From: Actinomycetes bacterium
GTDB lineage: Bacteria > Actinomycetota > Acidimicrobiia > Acidimicrobiales > RAAP-2
NCBI GenBank assembly: GCA_021806045.1
Contig: JAJZDI010000002.1
Coordinates: 62,001-126,000 of the forward strand
DNA length: 64,000 nucleotides
Direction: 5' to 3'
This document shows positions 43,860 to 52,075 of the stretch, in pieces (positions within the stretch are counted from its first letter, which is position 1; each line of letters opens with the position of its first letter). Both the position numbers and the translations under genes were made by a program. Under the pieces are notes generated by a model. It did no database searches and was not told the origin of the DNA. It saw only the letters and a program-made list of their open reading frames with translations.

Positions 43860-43977
43860 CGGTTCGTCGTGCTCCTTTCCGCCGGTGATGCCCGGCACTG
43901 TTCGCGTCCGTCCCTCCCGGCGGCCGTCCCCCGCCGTGGCCGGATGGCCGGGCGCGGTCCGTCTTGCCGCCGGCCGG

Positions 43978-45993
43978 TCAGCGGCTCGTTCCCTGCGCGT
44001 CCCCACTGCGGACGAGGGACCGGGCCCGCTCGGCGACGTGGTCCGGTGTGAAGCCGAGGTGGGCCATGACCTCGGGGCCCGGCGCCGAGGCACCGAAGCG
44101 GTCGATGGAGATCGAGTCGTCGGCGTACCGCTCCCAGCCGAACGAGGTCGCCGCCTCGACGGCCAGGCGTGGCACCCCGTCGGGGAGCACGGCGGCCCGG
44201 TAGTCCTCCGGCTGGGCGGCGAAGAGGTCCCAACTGGGGAAGGAGACCACCCGGGCGGCGATGCCGCCGGTCGCCAGCAGGTCCCGGGCGGCCATGCACA
44301 GGGCAACCTCGCTGCCCGTGCCGACGAGGACCACGTCGGGGGCGCCGTCGGTGCCGGCCAGCACGTAGGCGCCCCGGGGAACCCCCTCGGCGGCCAGGTC
44401 GGCCGTGCCGTCGAGCACGGGGAGCTTCTGGCGGGAGAGCACGAGGGCGACCGGTCCGTCCGACTGCACGGCGACGCGCCAGCACTGGGCGGTCTCGTTG
44501 GCGTCGGCCGGGCGCAGCAGCCGCAGGCCGGGCATGGCCCGCAGCGCGGCCAGGTGCTCGACGGGCTGGTGGGTGGGACCGTCCTCCCCCAGGCCGATGG
44601 AGTCGTGGGTCCACGAGTAGACGACGTGCACGCCCGACAGGGCGGCCACGCGCACGGCGCCCCGCATGTAGTCGCTGAAGACGAAGAAGGTGCCCCCGAC
44701 GGGAAGCACGCCGCCGTGTGCGGCCATGCCGGTCATCACCGCACCCATGGCGTGCTCGCGGATCCCGTAGTGCACCAGGGTGCCGCCGGGTGCGTCGGCT
44801 GCCTGGGCCACCGCGCCCTCGAGGGCCATCCCCGTGTTGCCGGTGAGGTCGGCGCTGCCGGCCACCAGCCCGGGGATGAGGGGGGCGGTGGCGTCCAGGC
44901 ACGCCTTGATGGCCGCTCGGGTGGCGATGGCCTCGCCGCCGGCCTCGAAGGTGGGCAGCTTGGCCTCCCACCCGGGGAGGGCACGGCCCGCCTGGGCCGC
45001 GTCCCACGCGGCCCGGTCGCCGCCGGCCGCCTCCCAGGCGCCGAGGCGCTCCTGCCATTCGGCCCGGGCCTGCTTGCCGGCCTCGGCCATGCGGGCGTAG
45101 TAGGCGGGGACCTCGTCGGGGACCCAGAAGGACGTGTCGGGCGGCAGGCCCAGGATCTCCTTCGTCAGGCGGATCTCGTCCGGCGGGAACGGGTCGCCGT
45201 GGGCGGCCGAGGTGTCGGTCATGTGGGGCGAGGGGAAGCCGATGTGGCTGCGCAGTACGACGAGGGTGGGGCGGCCCCGGTTGGCCATGGCCCGGCGCAG
45301 CCCGGCCTCGATGGCGTCGAGGTCGTCGGCGGACTCGCCCAGCTGCTCGATCGCCCACCCGTAGGCGGCGAACCGTGCGGGGACGTCGTCGGTGTAGGCC
45401 AGTTCCGTGGGGCCGTCGATGGTGATGTGGTTGTCGTCGTACACGCAGATGAGGCGGTCCAGGCCGAGGTGGCCGGCGAGGGAGGCGGCCTCGTGGGAGA
45501 TCCCCTCCTCGAAGCAGCCGTCGCCGGCGATGACGAACGTGTGGTGCGAGCACAGGTCGTCCCCGAAGTGGGAGCGGGTGACGCGCTCGGCGATGGCCAT
45601 GCCCACCGCGTTGGCGAACCCCTGGCCGAGGGGGCCGGTCGTCACCTCGACGCCGGGGGTGTGGCCGCGCTCGGGGTGACCGGGAGTGCGGCTGCCCCAC
45701 TGGCGGAAGGCGCGCAGGTCGTCCAGGCTCACGCCCGTCCCCGACAGGTGGAGCATGGAGTAGAGGAGGATCGAGGCGTGCCCGTTGGACAGCACGAACC
45801 GGTCGCGGTCCGGCCATGCCGGGTCGGCGGGGTCGTGGCGGAGGACCCGGGTGGCCAGCACGTGGGCAAGCGGGGCGAGCGCCATGGCCGTCCCTGGGTG
45901 ACCGGAGGACGCCGCCCGGGGGGCGTCCATTGCCAGTCCGCGGATGGTGGCGACGGAGAGGCGGTCCAGCTCCGGATCGGGGACGGCCGTCAT
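43978..45993 (-). CDS. tkt: Transketolase
   Basis: 671-residue thiamine diphosphate enzyme of the non-oxidative pentose phosphate pathway. HLSGTGVSLDDLRAFR, the TPP motif GDGCFEEGISHEAASLAG ending in an NH pair, THDSIGLGEDGPTHQP and GLRLLRPADANETA are present. ATG 45993 has no Shine-Dalgarno. It overlaps the stop of an 11-codon leaderless frame (46025-45990), so translation probably depends on coupling. It heads the tkt-tal-gnd-zwf-pgl cluster. Confidence 0.96.
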   Translation of the reverse strand: MTAVPDPELDRLSVATIRGLAMDAPRAASSGHPGTAMALAPLAHVLATRVLRHDPADPAWPDRDRFVLSNGHASILLYSMLHLSGTGVSLDDLRAFRQWGSRTPGHPERGHTPGVEVTTGPLGQGFANAVGMAIAERVTRSHFGDDLCSHHTFVIAGDGCFEEGISHEAASLAGHLGLDRLICVYDDNHITIDGPTELAYTDDVPARFAAYGWAIEQLGESADDLDAIEAGLRRAMANRGRPTLVVLRSHIGFPSPHMTDTSAAHGDPFPPDEIRLTKEILGLPPDTSFWVPDEVPAYYARMAEAGKQARAEWQERLGAWEAAGGDRAAWDAAQAGRALPGWEAKLPTFEAGGEAIATRAAIKACLDATAPLIPGLVAGSADLTGNTGMALEGAVAQAADAPGGTLVHYGIREHAMGAVMTGMAAHGGVLPVGGTFFVFSDYMRGAVRVAALSGVHVVYSWTHDSIGLGEDGPTHQPVEHLAALRAMPGLRLLRPADANETAQCWRVAVQSDGPVALVLSRQKLPVLDGTADLAAEGVPRGAYVLAGTDGAPDVVLVGTGSEVALCMAARDLLATGGIAARVVSFPSWDLFAAQPEDYRAAVLPDGVPRLAVEAATSFGWERYADDSISIDRFGASAPGPEVMAHLGFTPDHVAERARSLVRSGDAQGTSR

Positions 45994-46025
45994 CGAACCA
46001 GGGGGACGACGAGTGGGTGTGCCAT
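45990..46025 (-). CDS. 11-codon leaderless upstream ORF coupled to tkt
   Basis: Reads MAHPLVVPLVR from ATG 46025 and stops with a TGA that overlaps the tkt ATG (ATGA). A TAGGGT box ends exactly 7 nt before its ATG, so the tkt mRNA should begin at this frame. It is too short to show coding statistics; the evidence is the geometry. It may deliver ribosomes to tkt or regulate it. Confidence 0.55.
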   Translation of the reverse strand: MAHPLVVPLVR

Positions 46026-46032
46026 CGCGGTC

Positions 46033-46038
46033 ACCCTA
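46033..46038 (-). promoter_or_regulatory. -10 element for tkt operon
   Basis: TAGGGT on the minus strand, 7 nt before the 11-codon frame and about 40 nt before the tkt start. Confidence 0.6.
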
Positions 46039-46141
46039 CCGGGCCAGGGACGCCGCCGGGCACCCACCCCCGCTGCGGGGCGTTCGGCGGCGGCCGTCCG
46101 GGGTTCGATCGGGGGTCGAGTGGCGGCCCGGTGGGGGTGCG

Positions 46142-47275
46142 TCAACTGGCCCGCAGGCGGGCCACGGAGACGGCGTGGCGTTGGGCGTAGGTCGCGCCGC
46201 CTGCGGGGCCGAGCGTCCCGACGGTCACCATCCCCGCCACGGGTAGGTGGTCCAACAACTGCCCGACCACGGCGGCGTCGTCGTGGCCTCCGGGGGGGAG
46301 CGACCGGCGGGAGGCGTCAGCGAAGACGAGCGCGCCGAGGACGCCGTCGTTCCCGTCGACGGCGACGGCCTCCTCCAGGGCGGCCCGGGCACTGGCCGCG
46401 TCGCGGCCGTGGCACTGGACGGTGGCGCCTACGGGGACGGGACCGTCCAGGTCGATCGAGCCGGTGGCGCGGTCGACCGCCACCACGGTGCGGACCACCA
46501 CGTCGGTGGGCGGTGCCTGGCCGGGCCCCTCACGCACGGCCACGCCCAGGTGGACGCCGGCCGTGCCGAAGGAGCCGAGCCCCCCTGCCGTGGCCGCACG
46601 GACGAGGAAGTCGAGTGCGGTCCCCGCCGCGATCCGGGTGACCCGGGTGCCGTCCGCCCCGGTGACCGTGGCCGGAGGACCGAACGGCCGGGCGCCGTGG
46701 GAGCCGACGGCGTCGAGGACGCCCGGCCGGCCGAGCAGGAGGGCAACCGCCCCGCCGGGCACGGGACCGGCCGCGGTGGCGAGCACGGGACCGCCCGCGG
46801 CACCCGGCGCCACCATGCCGCCGGCCACCGCCGCACCGGGTGCCCACCGGTCGCATGCGGCGGCCAGGGCGGCGCCGTCCGCCGAGCGCACGTCGCCCAG
46901 GATCAGCGCACCCGCCACCCGGAAGGCGAGGTCGTCCGGCCACCCCCGGACCGTCCCCTGGGCCGGCGCGGTCAGGTGGACGGCCCTGGCGGGACCGACG
47001 GACCCGGCCCAACCGCTCACCACGGGGCCGTCGGCGACCGTACGGTCACCGGCGAAGATCCCGGGCGACTGGACGGCGACGACGGCGGCCGTCCCCAGCA
47101 CGGTGGCCACGGTGGCGGCCACGTCGGCCAGGTGGTCGCCGTGGTGCGGGCTGACGGCCACGACGGCTACGTCCGGCGGCGCCCCGATCGCCTCGAGGAG
47201 CGCGCCGGCCACCTCGCCGGTGGCGGCGGCGGCCATCGGATGGCGTGACGATGCGGACGCCGCCGGAGCAGGCAT
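46142..47275 (-). CDS. FIST-domain protein
   Basis: 377 residues matching FIST_N plus FIST_C organisation: PDVAVVAVSPHHGDHL, then AVVAVQSPGIFAGDRTV, ALFAD-like ALVFADASRRSLPP and the C-terminal GMVTVGTLGPAGGATYAQRH. FIST domains are thought to bind small ligands such as amino acids and often accompany signalling modules; here no kinase or cyclase is fused. ATG 47275 is the first reasonable start; upstream codons are low-complexity. Cytoplasmic, role unknown. Confidence 0.7.
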   Translation of the reverse strand: MPAPAASASSRHPMAAAATGEVAGALLEAIGAPPDVAVVAVSPHHGDHLADVAATVATVLGTAAVVAVQSPGIFAGDRTVADGPVVSGWAGSVGPARAVHLTAPAQGTVRGWPDDLAFRVAGALILGDVRSADGAALAAACDRWAPGAAVAGGMVAPGAAGGPVLATAAGPVPGGAVALLLGRPGVLDAVGSHGARPFGPPATVTGADGTRVTRIAAGTALDFLVRAATAGGLGSFGTAGVHLGVAVREGPGQAPPTDVVVRTVVAVDRATGSIDLDGPVPVGATVQCHGRDAASARAALEEAVAVDGNDGVLGALVFADASRRSLPPGGHDDAAVVGQLLDHLPVAGMVTVGTLGPAGGATYAQRHAVSVARLRAS

Positions 47276-47383
47276 GGGGCCAGTGTGCCGTGCGGGCGAC
47301 CCGGGCGTGTCCGGCAGGTGGGAGAGGGTCCGATCAGCAGGCGTGAGCGCACGTGGCACGGCCGGCCGGGGTAGGGGCGGCAC

Positions 47384-47389
47384 TAGCAT
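47384..47389 (+). promoter_or_regulatory. -10 element for PaaI-like thioesterase (leaderless)
   Basis: TAGCAT, 8 nt before ATG 47398. Confidence 0.55.
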
Positions 47390-47397
47390 CCAGTGCC

Positions 47398-47808
47398 ATG
47401 CCCAGCCGCTCCATCCAGGTCCCCCCGGCGTGCGAGCTGACACTCGGGGCCGTGTGCATGGACAAGTCCGAGCCGGGTCGGACGGTGTGGCGGATGGTGG
47501 CGGACGAGCGGTTCGCCAACCCGGCCGGGATCGTCCAGGGCGGTTTCGTCTCCGCGCTGGCCGACTCGGCCATGGGGTCGGCCGCCGTGACGGCGGCGCT
47601 GGCGGCCGGGCGCAAGGTGGTGGCGGCGAACGCCGAGATGAAGACCAGCTTCCTCGCCGCCGTGCCGGTGGGGACCGTGCTGACGGCCACGGCCACCGTG
47701 GTCCGGGCCGGGCGCCGGGTGGCCTTCGTCGAGGCGGACGTGGTCGACGCGTCCGGCGCCTCGGTGGCCCGGGCCAGCTCGACGTACCTGTACACCGACC
47801 GGGGCTGA
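47398..47808 (+). CDS. PaaI-family hot-dog thioesterase
   Basis: 136 residues, single hot-dog fold. ANPAGIVQGGFVSALADSAM is the family active-site region, with the Asp on the central helix; KTSFLAAVPVGTVLTA and ASSTYLYTDRG complete the fold. It probably hydrolyses an acyl-CoA thioester, acyl group unknown. The ATG is fixed by the leaderless promoter. A repeated CCGACCGGGGCTGA lies across its stop. Confidence 0.85.
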   Translation: MPSRSIQVPPACELTLGAVCMDKSEPGRTVWRMVADERFANPAGIVQGGFVSALADSAMGSAAVTAALAAGRKVVAANAEMKTSFLAAVPVGTVLTATATVVRAGRRVAFVEADVVDASGASVARASSTYLYTDRG

Positions 47809-47867
47809 GCGGGGTGGCCGACCGGGGCTGACCGGGGTGTTCGGGCCGGCGGTGGCGCCGGGCTGCC

Positions 47868-47873
47868 TATAGT
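47868..47873 (+). promoter_or_regulatory. -10 element for the small-protein/trmI operon
   Basis: TATAGT, leaving a leader of about 70 nt before GTG 47951. This is one of few non-leaderless transcripts in the window; GAGGAGG lies just before the start. Confidence 0.55.
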
Positions 47874-47950
47874 TGTCTCTCGCACGCAGGCGCCGGTCGA
47901 CATGGCCGGCGGACCGGCGCCTCCGGCGCCGGCTGGATCCGAGGAGGACC

Positions 47951-48358
47951 GTGGCCGGAAGGGGAGCGAACGATCGGCGGGGCCGCTTCTCGGCGTCCGG
48001 CAACGAGACGGTGCGGCTGGTCGTCGACTACGTCAAGCAGGAGACGCTCGATCCGCTGAAGGGGCTCGGCCGCTTCGTGGTGGCCGGCATCGCCGGTTCG
48101 GTGGCGTTGGCGGCCGGCCTCGTGGTTCTCAGTGTCGGCTTCCTGCGGTTGCTCCAGACCGAGACCGGGTCGGCCTTCACCGGCAACCTGTCGTGGCTTC
48201 CGTACGTGATCTGTGCCGTCGTGCTCATCGCCGTGGGCGCGGTGGCGGCCGTCGCCATCGGCCGGGGACCGGCGAAACGGATGACCGAACCGGGTCGCCC
48301 CGACCCGACGCACGGCGCTGCGACGGCTCCGCCGGCAGCCGAGGAGGAGGGACGATGA
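47951..48358 (+). CDS. Small membrane protein, holin-superfamily-like
   Basis: 135 residues: an amphipathic segment (SGNETVRLVVDYVKQETLDP) then two membrane helices (FVVAGIAGSVALAAGLVVLS and YVICAVVLIAVGAVAAVAIG) and a Pro/Ala-rich tail. The two-helix layout resembles the actinobacterial phage-holin-like superfamily found in chromosomes, but no lysis gene is nearby. The GTG start has a close upstream GAGGAGG. It is first of three short genes leading to trmI. Confidence 0.7.
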   Translation: MAGRGANDRRGRFSASGNETVRLVVDYVKQETLDPLKGLGRFVVAGIAGSVALAAGLVVLSVGFLRLLQTETGSAFTGNLSWLPYVICAVVLIAVGAVAAVAIGRGPAKRMTEPGRPDPTHGAATAPPAAEEEGR

Positions 48359-48567
48359 CGGCATCGAAGGACCGGATCACGCGTGAGGACATCGAGGCCC
48401 GGTTCCGCGAGCTGGCCGGCGAGGTCGACGAAGAGGTCGCCTCGGCCCGGTCCCAGCTGGTGACGGTCGGGCTGGCCGTGGCCGTGGCCGTCGTGGCCAT
48501 CGCCTACCTGGCCGGGCGTCGCCGGGGGCGCCGCCGCGGCGCGGTCATCGAGATCGTCCGGGTCTGA
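48355..48567 (+). CDS. Small single-helix membrane protein
   Basis: 70 residues: an acidic helical N-part (ITREDIEARFRELAGEVDEE), one membrane helix (VTVGLAVAVAVVAIAYLAG), then a basic RRRGRRRG stretch and IVEI-type ending (VIEIVRV). The ATG overlaps the previous stop, implying coordinated synthesis with the holin-like protein. No known domain. Confidence 0.75.
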   Translation: MTASKDRITREDIEARFRELAGEVDEEVASARSQLVTVGLAVAVAVVAIAYLAGRRRGRRRGAVIEIVRV

Positions 48568-48570
48568 CCG

Positions 48571-48771
48571 GTGGACTCCCTGCTGGCGTCGTTGGTGAGG
48601 AAGGCCATCGGGCGCGCCATGCGGGGCGCCCACCCGGCCTGGTTCGTGGTCGGAGCCGCCGCCTGGATGCTCCGGCGTGCCCGCAACGAGGAGCCGGTCC
48701 GCTACCGGGCGAAGCTGCGTTCCGGCGACCGGATCATGGTCAGCGCCGTCCCCCGCGGCCGGCGGGGATGA
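48571..48771 (+). CDS. Small conserved-context protein
   Basis: 66 residues from GTG 48571, 3 nt after the previous stop. It contains a short hydrophobic stretch (PAWFVVGAAAWML) and a basic C-terminus. Its TGA overlaps the trmI ATG. Gene coupling on both sides supports it being real; function unknown. Confidence 0.7.
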   Translation: MDSLLASLVRKAIGRAMRGAHPAWFVVGAAAWMLRRARNEEPVRYRAKLRSGDRIMVSAVPRGRRG

Positions 48772-49616
48772 CCGGGGACGCCGACGGTGGTCCCGGGGCG
48801 GTGGCCGGTGACCGGGCCCTCCTGCGCGCCGGCGAGCGGGTCCTGCTCATCGACGCCAAGGCCCGCCGCTACCTGATCACTCTCCGTCCGGGCACGGAGT
48901 TCCACACCCACGTCGGCATCGTCGCCCACGACGACCTCATCGGTGCGCCCGAGGGGGGCACCGTACTGGGCAGCACCGGGCGCCGGTTCGTCGTGCTGCG
49001 GCCGACGCTGGCGGACGTGGTGCTGAAGATGCCCCGCGGCGCCCAGGTCATCTACCCGAAGGACCTCGGTGCCATCCTGTTCGAGGCGGACATCGGTCCG
49101 GGCATGCGCGTCCTCGAGGCCGGGGTCGGCTCCGGCGCGTTGTCGATGACACTGGTGCGGGCCGGAGCGGACGTGGTGGGCTACGAGCTCCGCCCCGATT
49201 TCGCCCAGCGTGCCCGGTCCAACGTCGTGGCCGAACTGGGGGAGGCCGCCTCCTGGCGGGTCGAGCTCCGTGACGTCTACGAGGGGATCGACGAACGCCA
49301 GCTCGATCGGGTGGTGCTCGATCTCCCCGAGCCGTGGCGGGTGCTTCCGCACGCGGCGCTGGCCATGCGGCCCGGCGGGATCCTGTGCGCGTACCTGCCG
49401 ACCATCAACCAGACGGCGCAGCTGCGCTCCGCGCTGGGCGCCGGGCCGTTCGGCATGGCCCGGACCATCGAGGTGCTCCAGCGGAGCTGGCACATCGAGG
49501 ACCGTTCCGTCCGACCGGACCACCGGATGGTCGGACACACCGGTTTCATCACCACGGCACGGCTGCTCGTCCCCGAGGGCGGGCCCGACGCCGCTCCCGG
49601 GACTGGTGGCACCTGA
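48768..49616 (+). CDS. trmI: tRNA (adenine-58-N1)-methyltransferase
   Basis: 282-residue SAM methyltransferase placing m1A58 in the tRNA T-loop. The N-terminal beta domain (LRAGERVLLIDAKARRYLITL) is followed by TRM61-type motifs: PKDLGAILFEADIGPGM, the SAM loop VLEAGVGSGALSMTLV and VVLDLPEPWRVL. Actinobacterial trmI genes commonly lie next to the proteasome ATPase gene, as here, with only a ferredoxin gene between. Confidence 0.93.
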   Translation: MTGDADGGPGAVAGDRALLRAGERVLLIDAKARRYLITLRPGTEFHTHVGIVAHDDLIGAPEGGTVLGSTGRRFVVLRPTLADVVLKMPRGAQVIYPKDLGAILFEADIGPGMRVLEAGVGSGALSMTLVRAGADVVGYELRPDFAQRARSNVVAELGEAASWRVELRDVYEGIDERQLDRVVLDLPEPWRVLPHAALAMRPGGILCAYLPTINQTAQLRSALGAGPFGMARTIEVLQRSWHIEDRSVRPDHRMVGHTGFITTARLLVPEGGPDAAPGTGGT

Positions 49617-49689
49617 GTCCTCCGGGCTGCGCCGGCACCGCGGACGGTCGGGCCGGCATGCGGCGGACCGGAGGGGGCCGGCCCGGTGG

Positions 49690-49926
49690 TCAGTCGCGCT
49701 CGATGAAGATGCACTCCCCGGGGCACTCCTCCGAGGCCTCGACGGCGGCGTCCTCCAGTTCCGCGGGAACGGCCGCCATGCCGGCCGAGCCGCCGGGGTT
49801 GTTCTTGATGTCGTCGCCCTCCTTGACGTAGGCGAGGCCATCGTCGAGGAGCGTGAAGACCGCGGGGGCGATCTCCTCGCAGAGCCCGTCCCCCGTGCAG
49901 AGATCCTGATCGATCCAGACCTTCAT
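49690..49926 (-). CDS. Small 3Fe-4S/4Fe-4S-type ferredoxin
   Basis: 78 residues. Cysteines fall in [14 protein letters not shown] (C-X5-C) and [11 protein letters not shown], the pattern of actinobacterial 3Fe-4S ferredoxins that serve cytochromes P450 and other oxidoreductases. KVWIDQDLC at the N-terminus is typical. It is divergent from arc; ferredoxin genes beside arc are known in Streptomyces. A GGGAG lies upstream of ATG 49926. Its redox partner is not in the window. Confidence 0.88.
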   Translation of the reverse strand: MKVWIDQDLCTGDGLCEEIAPAVFTLLDDGLAYVKEGDDIKNNPGGSAGMAAVPAELEDAAVEASEECPGECIFIERD

Positions 49927-50276
49927 CGCGTGCGTCGTCTCCCGGTGGTCCGAGCCGGCGCGCGCCGAAGGCGCACCGGCGAGCGGTAATCGGACCGGTG
50001 ACCGTCCGTCGGGACGGCTTCCCACCCGGGGCTACCGGTCGCGTCCGCATGATATCCCCTGGCGGCCACCCCCGGGATCGACCGGGGTGGACACCGGGGC
50101 GTCGTGTGCCGGCCCGGCATGTGCCTGCCGGTCGGGAGCACCGGTGTAGGGTCGGCCCCGGGTGGGACCGGGAGGTCCCTCCTGTGTCGGTGGCCGCCGA
50201 CGAGGGGCGCCGGCCGAGTCCCCGGGAGGGGCGGCCGGCCTGGTGGTCCTCGGCACCCGAGACTGGAGGAACGCAG
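49927..50276. other. 350-bp divergent regulatory region, ferredoxin and arc
   Basis: Contains the arc promoter and leader. An in-frame GTG 50184 with its own GGGAGG could give Arc a 31-residue longer N-terminus. No separate gene is supported. Confidence 0.45.
50148..50153 (+). promoter_or_regulatory. -10 element upstream of arc
   Basis: TAGGGT, followed by a leader of about 115 nt to ATG 50277. Confidence 0.5.
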
Positions 50277-52019
50277 ATGGGCCCCGATCGCGGAAACGAG
50301 GAGACGGAGTCGCTCCGGCTCCGCATCGCCGAAGCGGAGGAGGAGATCGCGCTCCTGCGGCGGCGGCTCTCGGAGGGACCTCGCCGGGTCCAGACGTTGG
50401 AGGAGCGCCTGCTCGAGGCGAAGGGCCAGCTGGCCCAGGCGGTGTCCCAGAACGAGAAGTTGACCTTCACCCTCCAGACGGCGAAGGAGCACATCGCCAA
50501 CCTCCGCGAGGAGGTGGAGAAGCTCACCCAGCCCCCGGCGGCCTACGGCACGTTCCTCGGCACCAACGACGACGGCACCGTCGACGTGTTCTCCGGAGGG
50601 CGGAAGATGCGCGTCGCCCTCCACCCCGACATCGAGACGGACACGCTCCGGCGGGGCAACGAGGTCGTCCTCAACGAGTCGCTCAACGTCGTCCTCGCCC
50701 GCCAGGGTGAGGGCGTCGGCGAGGTGGTGGTGGTGAAGGAGGTCCTGGAGGACGGGCGCCGCGCCCTCGTCTACGGCCGGGCCGACGAGGAGCGGGTCGC
50801 CGACCTCTCCGACGAGTTGGTCGGGGTCCGGCTGCGGGCGGGCGACACCGTGCTGATGGAGCCCCGCACCGGCCTCCTCATCGAGAAGCTGCCCCGTCCC
50901 GAGGTGGAGGAGCTGGTCCTCGAGGAGGTTCCCGACATCACCTACGCGGACGTGGGCGGCCTCGACGAGCAGATCGAGGCCATCACCGACGCCGTCGAGC
51001 TCCCGTACCTCCACCGGGAGCTCTACGCCGAGCACCGCCTGCCGGCCCCGAAGGGCATCCTCCTCTACGGCCCGCCGGGCTGCGGCAAGACCCTGATCGC
51101 CAAGGCGGTGGCGAACTCGCTGGCGAAGAAGGTGGCCGAGGTCACGGGCAACACCAACACGCGCAGCTACTTCCTCAACATCAAGGGCCCCGAGCTGCTC
51201 AACAAGTACGTGGGGGAGACGGAGCGCCAGATCCGGCTGGTCTTCCAACGGGCCCGTGAGAAGTCGGAGGAGGGGGTGCCGGTCATCGTCTTCTTCGACG
51301 AGATGGACTCCCTGTTCCGCACGCGCGGCACCGGCATCAGCTCGGACATGGAGTCGACCATCGTGCCGCAGCTGCTGGCCGAGATCGACGGGGTGGAAGC
51401 CCTCCGCGACGTGATCGTCATCGGGGCTTCCAACCGGGAGGACCTCATCGACCCGGCCATCCTGCGCCCGGGTCGGCTCGACGTGAAGATCCGGATCGAG
51501 CGGCCCGACCAGGCGGCGGCCGCGCAGATCTTCGCCCGGTACCTGACACCCGATCTCCCCCTCGACGCCGGCGAGGTGCAGACGCTGGGTGGCGGCGATC
51601 CGGCAAAGGCCACCGCGGCGATGATCGAGCAGACGGTGGCCGAGATGTACCGGGACGACGACGACAACCGCTTCCTCGAGGTGACGTACCAGAACGGGGA
51701 CAAGGAGGTCCTCTACTTCCGGGACTTCGCCTCGGGGGCGATGATCGAGAACATCGTCCGCCGGGCGAAGAAGCTGGCCATCAAGCGGGCCATCGCCGGC
51801 GACGGCCGGGGCATCCGCTCCGACGACCTGATCGAGTCGATCCGTCAGGAGTACAAGGAGAACGAGGATCTGCCCAACACGACGAACCCGGACGACTGGG
51901 CCAAGATCTCCGGGAAGAAGGGCGAGCGCATCGTCTACATCCGCACCCTCATCAGCGAGGACCGGGAGACGAAGGGCGGCCGCTCCATCGAGCGGGTGGG
52001 GACCGGGCAGTACCTCTGA
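50277..52019 (+). CDS. arc: Proteasomal AAA+ ATPase (ARC/Mpa)
   Basis: 580-residue hexameric unfoldase that captures pupylated proteins and feeds them to the 20S core. The N-terminal coiled coil (about residues 8-65) binds Pup; two OB folds follow; the AAA module has Walker A GPPGCGKT near 264, Walker [13 protein letters not shown] near 338 and an arginine finger region [15 protein letters not shown]. The C-terminus ends GQYL, a tail that docks into the alpha ring. GGAGGA sits 6 nt before the ATG. Followed by dop, pup, prcBA and pafA. Confidence 0.96.
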   Translation: MGPDRGNEETESLRLRIAEAEEEIALLRRRLSEGPRRVQTLEERLLEAKGQLAQAVSQNEKLTFTLQTAKEHIANLREEVEKLTQPPAAYGTFLGTNDDGTVDVFSGGRKMRVALHPDIETDTLRRGNEVVLNESLNVVLARQGEGVGEVVVVKEVLEDGRRALVYGRADEERVADLSDELVGVRLRAGDTVLMEPRTGLLIEKLPRPEVEELVLEEVPDITYADVGGLDEQIEAITDAVELPYLHRELYAEHRLPAPKGILLYGPPGCGKTLIAKAVANSLAKKVAEVTGNTNTRSYFLNIKGPELLNKYVGETERQIRLVFQRAREKSEEGVPVIVFFDEMDSLFRTRGTGISSDMESTIVPQLLAEIDGVEALRDVIVIGASNREDLIDPAILRPGRLDVKIRIERPDQAAAAQIFARYLTPDLPLDAGEVQTLGGGDPAKATAAMIEQTVAEMYRDDDDNRFLEVTYQNGDKEVLYFRDFASGAMIENIVRRAKKLAIKRAIAGDGRGIRSDDLIESIRQEYKENEDLPNTTNPDDWAKISGKKGERIVYIRTLISEDRETKGGRSIERVGTGQYL

Positions 52020-52063
52020 CGGGCGGGCGGGCCGGCCCGCCCGCAGCCCGTGCGTGGCCGGGA

Positions 52064-52069
52064 TAGGGT
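52064..52069 (+). promoter_or_regulatory. -10 element for dop (leaderless)
   Basis: TAGGGT, 6 nt upstream of ATG 52076. Confidence 0.6.
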
Positions 52070-52075
52070 CGGCTG

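Noticed and set aside
50162-50710. GTG 50162 placed 8 nt after TAGGGT as a leaderless uORF before arc
   Set aside because: It would run more than 400 nt into arc out of frame and contains no repeated codon bias. The Shine-Dalgarno start at 50277 is better supported.
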